Positions 60,248-64,000 of a stretch of 64,000 bases of DNA are shown one piece after another. The notes under the pieces are model-generated. The model was not told the DNA's origin. It saw nothing but the letters and a program-made list of their open reading frames with translations, and did no database searches. Numbering within the stretch: position 1 is the first letter of the stretch; each line of letters starts with the position of its first letter. The translations under genes were made by a program, and so were the position numbers. Origin of the DNA: Mactra quadrangularis (lineage: Eukaryota; Mollusca; Bivalvia; Venerida; Mactridae); the NCBI GenBank assembly GCA_025267735.1, contig CM046309.1, positions 57,232,319 to 57,296,318 on the forward strand. Direction: 5' to 3'.

Positions 60248-60751
60248 AAATAACACACAAAAATCCATACAGTGACTGACGATAATACTTGAGCAATGTT
60301 TGGCAAATATGCGCTTGGTTCATGCATTGCTCTGATGTCGCCAGAGCCATTTGCTTCAATATTCTGACTATATAATATGTAATTCATTATATGACCATAT
60401 TATTTAATTACAATGTACAAAATGCATCATGTAACAAAGAGTTCACTTGAAAATGTCTACTGCTATACAAATCTTGGTCATGCGGCGCATGAACAAAATT
60501 CACATGGTTCGCATAATTTAATAACGATTAAGATGGGTCTTTGTAGCGGACCTTTACTTCATTATGGGTAAAAGTTTTTTTAATGATATTATCAGGATTT
60601 AAATTGTCACAGTTTGTTCTTTAAAAATGACAAAAAAACGGGTTGATACTCTGCTCTAAATATCAAATTATATTCATATCACGATGAATTGTTTGAATGT
60701 TTATAAACATATAATAAATGTATGCAATAACACGATACATGGATAAAATCA

Positions 60752-61264
60752 TAGGCGGTTCCAAGGGGGGACGGACCCGGCGTACGCCCCCTAAAATTCC
60801 CCAAGCAAAGGTTTTTTTTAATCATAAAATATGATATTCATGGGAAAATATAAAAACATAAGTGTTAAAGTTTTTCCCATGCTACGCACGCAACAAGTAA
60901 CAAGACTGAGAGTACACTAATACATCGACATAAAATACAATAATTCTAGGACAATTCCTTCTAAGTATTTGTAAGATATCAACATGATCCAACGGCTGTA
61001 AAAATATATGATATATGTCTCGATGTTTTATCGTATGAACTGGAAAATGATAGTTCTGGTTCTGTGAATGTGCCTGAATCCCTAAGAAATGAGCTTCATG
61101 GCTGCAGTCCCCTGGACACCTGGTCAGGGCTTCGTCCAAAACCTATAGGGGGGGGGCTTAGATACGGCACCTAGACTCCCAGTTTACTTGTTTATTTTCC
61201 GCCGCCCCCGTAACTTAAATTTTTCCGCCCCCACCCCTGTTTCTGGAAATCTTGGATCCGCCTA
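60752..61264. mobile_element. C/G-run DNA element type 2, second copy
   Basis: 513 bp, ends TAGGCGGTTCC and GGATCCGCCTA, with the same inner order as 55102-55541 (cggcgtacgcc, agactgagagtacactaata, ccctaagaaatgagctt). Not coding. Confidence 0.66.
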
Positions 61265-61405
61265 TGAAATTGTCCATGTATCTATTATAATAAAAGTTGA
61301 GTGTTCGTGAATTATACAAGACCTTGCTAGTTGTAATCACTAAATAAAGTCAAATACCACATAATGTAAGATGTTGTACTCTAACATTCATGTACATGTA
61401 TTTCA

Positions 61406-61666
61406 GTAGCGTGTTCAATTACACAAAACGTTACAGAACGTTACATTACGATACATTCGGAACTCATCGGCCAGTCGCTGCGAATAATCAAAATTTACGG
61501 ACTAAAAACGAAACATCACCCATTGCCTAAACGATCATATATTTGTTTACTTCAACACCGGTAGTTTCCAAATAGCGTCTAAATATGTTAAATATTTTTC
61601 GCATCGAATGACCGAGGAGCTCCAAATGTACCGTTACAGAACGTTCGCGGTAACTGAACACGCTAC
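61406..61666. mobile_element. MITE family B, copy 2, complete
   Basis: 261 bp with TIRs GTAGCGTGTTCAATTACAC and GTAACTGAACACGCTAC, and a second inverted arm built on cattcggaactc. Highly similar to 49693-50008, including the middle (ttgtttacttcaacaccggt). Confidence 0.78.
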
Positions 61667-61789
61667 AGGTGTTGTCGGAGTCCTGTACATAAAACTTAAG
61701 GTTTGGGCGTTTGACACTACCATTTATGCAATTATCGAAATTATGGGCACGATGTATAAACTCGTCTTTACGAAAATTGATTACTTGAA

Positions 61790-61985
61790 TTGTTAATTCG
61801 TTTTTTTACGAAAAATCGTTCGTTTATCCGAATTTTAAATACGTTTTTTACGAATTATGTATTAAATTGTTTTTTAACGAATACTGTTCCTTTTTTACGA
61901 ATTATTATTCCGTTTTTACGAATTATTAATTCGTTTTTACGAAAATTGATTCGCTTATTCGAATTGTTTAATCGTTTTTAAGACA
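61790..61985. repeat. ~20-bp TTCGTTTTTACGAATTA tandem repeat
   Basis: Eight to ten imperfect copies of a unit like ttcgtttttacgaattatta; each unit is itself partly palindromic (ttcg...cgaa). Confidence 0.75.
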
Positions 61986-62339
61986 AGTTTTGATTTTATG
62001 AAATGTAATTTGGTTTTTATGTATGAAATATAATAGTGTTTGTGTTTGATGGTTTATCATGCACATGACTGTACAAGAGAACTCGGTACAAACATGTACA
62101 AGAAAAGATTAATGCAAAGCATTAAATACCGCCGGATAGTGGTTCCATTATGTGTACATACGTCAAAAGGGAAGACAAAGATATATGCGGCAAAAAATAC
62201 TTCCAGCTGTATTTTCAAACCTATTTTGACTTAATGGCGGCTTCCATGAGTGAGTAAGACAGTAATTACACAGTAACAGCCGAAAATTTCATCATACAGA
62301 GACAGTATCTGTTAGTAACTTACTACAGACAAGTACAAA

Positions 62340-62462
62340 TAATTAATTTTTACATCGTGCATTTAGCGCTTTGTATACGATTAACCCGATCTAAAATTCT
62401 CAGCTCTCGCATTTGCTTATTTACCGCGAGTCTGTAGCAAATCTGTTTACGGAGACGTGCGT
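62340..62462. repeat. Interspersed repeat family E, short inverted copy
   Basis: On the minus strand it begins tctccgtaaacagat and continues to gagaattttagatcgggtt, joining the family's 5' end to its 3' part. It looks internally deleted. Confidence 0.5.
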
Positions 62463-63422
62463 TAAATATGTACGGTATGTGGTTTTTTAGCCTGAACCTC
62501 AATTTAGGGGAGCAGATATTTTACAATGTCTTAAAATATAAATTAAGGATAAATGCTCTTTAAAATGCCCCCCAAAAAGCACAACATTTTATTGCAGTAC
62601 TATAAAACTAAAATTAATACAATTTCTCACTGTCAACATTTGTAAATAAAAAGGAAGACACAATTAAAAGAAACCATGAACTGCTCCTACCATGATCATC
62701 AGATTCTGACGACTCCAATATACCACAGGCCTTCAGGCCGGCGGTAAATGAAATATGATTTATACAGTTCACATAGTTATTTATTCAAGACTTCATTTAA
62801 TTGATTATTTGTCTGGTATTTTAAATGGCAATCGCATGTTTGTTCCAACGATAAGAAAAGTTAAGAACAAAGTCAACGCCCTGTAGATCTATCGACTTTC
62901 ATAACTGCCATGACGTCATGAGAAAAACAATCAACATGCTCACGCAAGTGATATAAACTAGTCCTCTGTTAATATGATATTTATCCGGAAACTTAAATGA
63001 TTCAAGACTCCGGTATTTATTAAATAATAGGCAATTACATTTTTTAATTATTTTATATTATAACATTTAGAGCCACTACAAAGGGATTTACATACAAATA
63101 TCAATAGTCGTGCACCATGTAACAGCACGTACTAAGGAGTTACTTTCATATCACGATTTCATTAGACTAAATATCAAAACACATATTTTCAGGGTTTTTT
63201 AAATTATTTTTCGTGGCGTGTTTTTTAAACAATTAAATGTGCACGTGCCTATGTGACGAAATGTCCCGGGTACGAATACTATTACCCGAAATAAAAGTAT
63301 CGTTCTGACTTGGTTTTACCCTAGCTGTGTATTCGAATGCTTTTGAGTTTATCAAAACGAACATTTTTTTGCTGCGGTACATGTCCGAAAGTTTCGAATG
63401 TAAATAAAAGTTTACCTCATTC
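62463..63422. other. No gene seen; spacer
   Basis: AT-rich sequence with no recognised coding or repeat unit. Confidence 0.4.
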
Positions 63423-63494
63423 GAAAATACCTCGGTGATCTTCCACGTAGGTAGTATTTACTTCGTAGATGATCGCCGAGGTTGTTCCAAAAGA
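63423..63494. repeat. Second CTCGGCGATC hairpin repeat
   Basis: Arms acctcggtgatcttccacg and atgatcgccgaggttgttcc, with a 20-30-bp loop. Same layout as 31855-31918. Confidence 0.55.
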
Positions 63495-63810
63495 TTTTAC
63501 CCCACACCGAAGTGTCATTTTTTTTTAAATTGCGAGGTGCCATTTTGATACATTGTACTAATGATAATATTTGACTATAATAAGGGTTTTAGCCTCGCCT
63601 ATTAATACCTAGATGAGATGAGAGAAACATGGAACGAGACGTGGAAGTCCGAATCTAGTGTCACGAAGGGGAAGTTTGTGCCAGCCTCACCCTATTGGGA
63701 ACAACCTTGCTTAGAAGATCACAGAAGTTGTTTCAAATGGCCTCACAAGGCTTGTTTTCGTGTAAATTTTGCAATAATATCGTATTTCTTCAATTAAGAA
63801 GACGAAGTTG

Positions 63811-63945
63811 TGTAGTTGTCGGCCTTGTGGTAGGGTAGGTGAGTACTGCTTATAGACGAAAGTCCAGAAAAGCTAAGTTTTGTGAGCTTGCCGCTGTAAA
63901 AAACTAAATTGTGTTGACACAGTGCTAAACACAGCATAAAAAACC
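63811..63945 (+). repeat. SINE tail near the window end
   Basis: gtcggccttgtggtagggta, gtgagtactgcttatagacg and gttgacacagtgctaaacac match the tail shared by the SINEs at 27838 and 42671. Confidence 0.6.
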
Positions 63946-63962
63946 AATCTCTCATACAGATT

Positions 63963-64000
63963 TGTCGATCCTTACAGTGATCTCACTGTAAGGATCGACA
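63963..64000. repeat. Perfect 18-bp inverted repeat at the window edge
   Basis: tgtcgatccttacagtga and its exact complement are separated by 2 bp. The window stops at the last base of the right arm, so the structure may continue. Confidence 0.8.

Overview
This is a eukaryotic, intron-rich, AT-rich window whose introns and spacers are packed with small transposons. There are no bacterial features: genes are split by GT-AG introns, and tRNA-derived SINEs, Tc1-, hAT-, piggyBac- and Mutator-like non-autonomous elements occur every 1-2 kb. The protein set and the repeat style fit a lophotrochozoan, most probably a bivalve mollusc. That assignment is inference; no species marker is present.

Five protein genes could be rebuilt exon by exon. 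(1) Minus strand, 14.4-3.3 kb: a CASP8AP2/FLASH-like protein of about 2,939 aa with a conserved N-terminus in four small exons and one 8.3-kb last exon. FLASH acts in histone pre-mRNA 3' end processing. (2) Plus strand, 16.5-25.7 kb: QRSL1, the mitochondrial GatA amidase subunit of Glu-tRNA(Gln) amidotransferase, ten exons, 532 aa, head-to-head with gene 1. (3) Plus strand, 29.5-32.8 kb: a small secreted protein with PAN-like, sushi (CCP) and somatomedin-B-like domains, four exons. (4) Plus strand, 37.2-45.3 kb: TMEM9 family membrane protein, five exons, about 200 aa. (5) Minus strand, 58.7-48.1 kb: SLC18B1-like major-facilitator transporter, thirteen coding exons, 462 aa.

The rest is mainly repeats. 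A 2,668-bp element with ~105-bp terminal inverted repeats and a 9-bp target duplication fills most of TMEM9 intron 1. A 5'-truncated antisense LINE abuts the splice acceptor of QRSL1 exon 2. At least ten families of short inverted-repeat elements occur, many in two to four copies, along with modular SINEs in which different tRNA-like heads carry shared tails. Tandem repeats include a 31-bp x5 array, a 28-bp x5 array, and a 320-bp GAT/AAT microsatellite next to an SLC18B1 acceptor.

The genes do not form an operon or an obvious pathway. The clearest regulatory relation is the divergent CASP8AP2/QRSL1 pair, which shares about 1.5-2 kb of upstream DNA with a perfect CRE palindrome.
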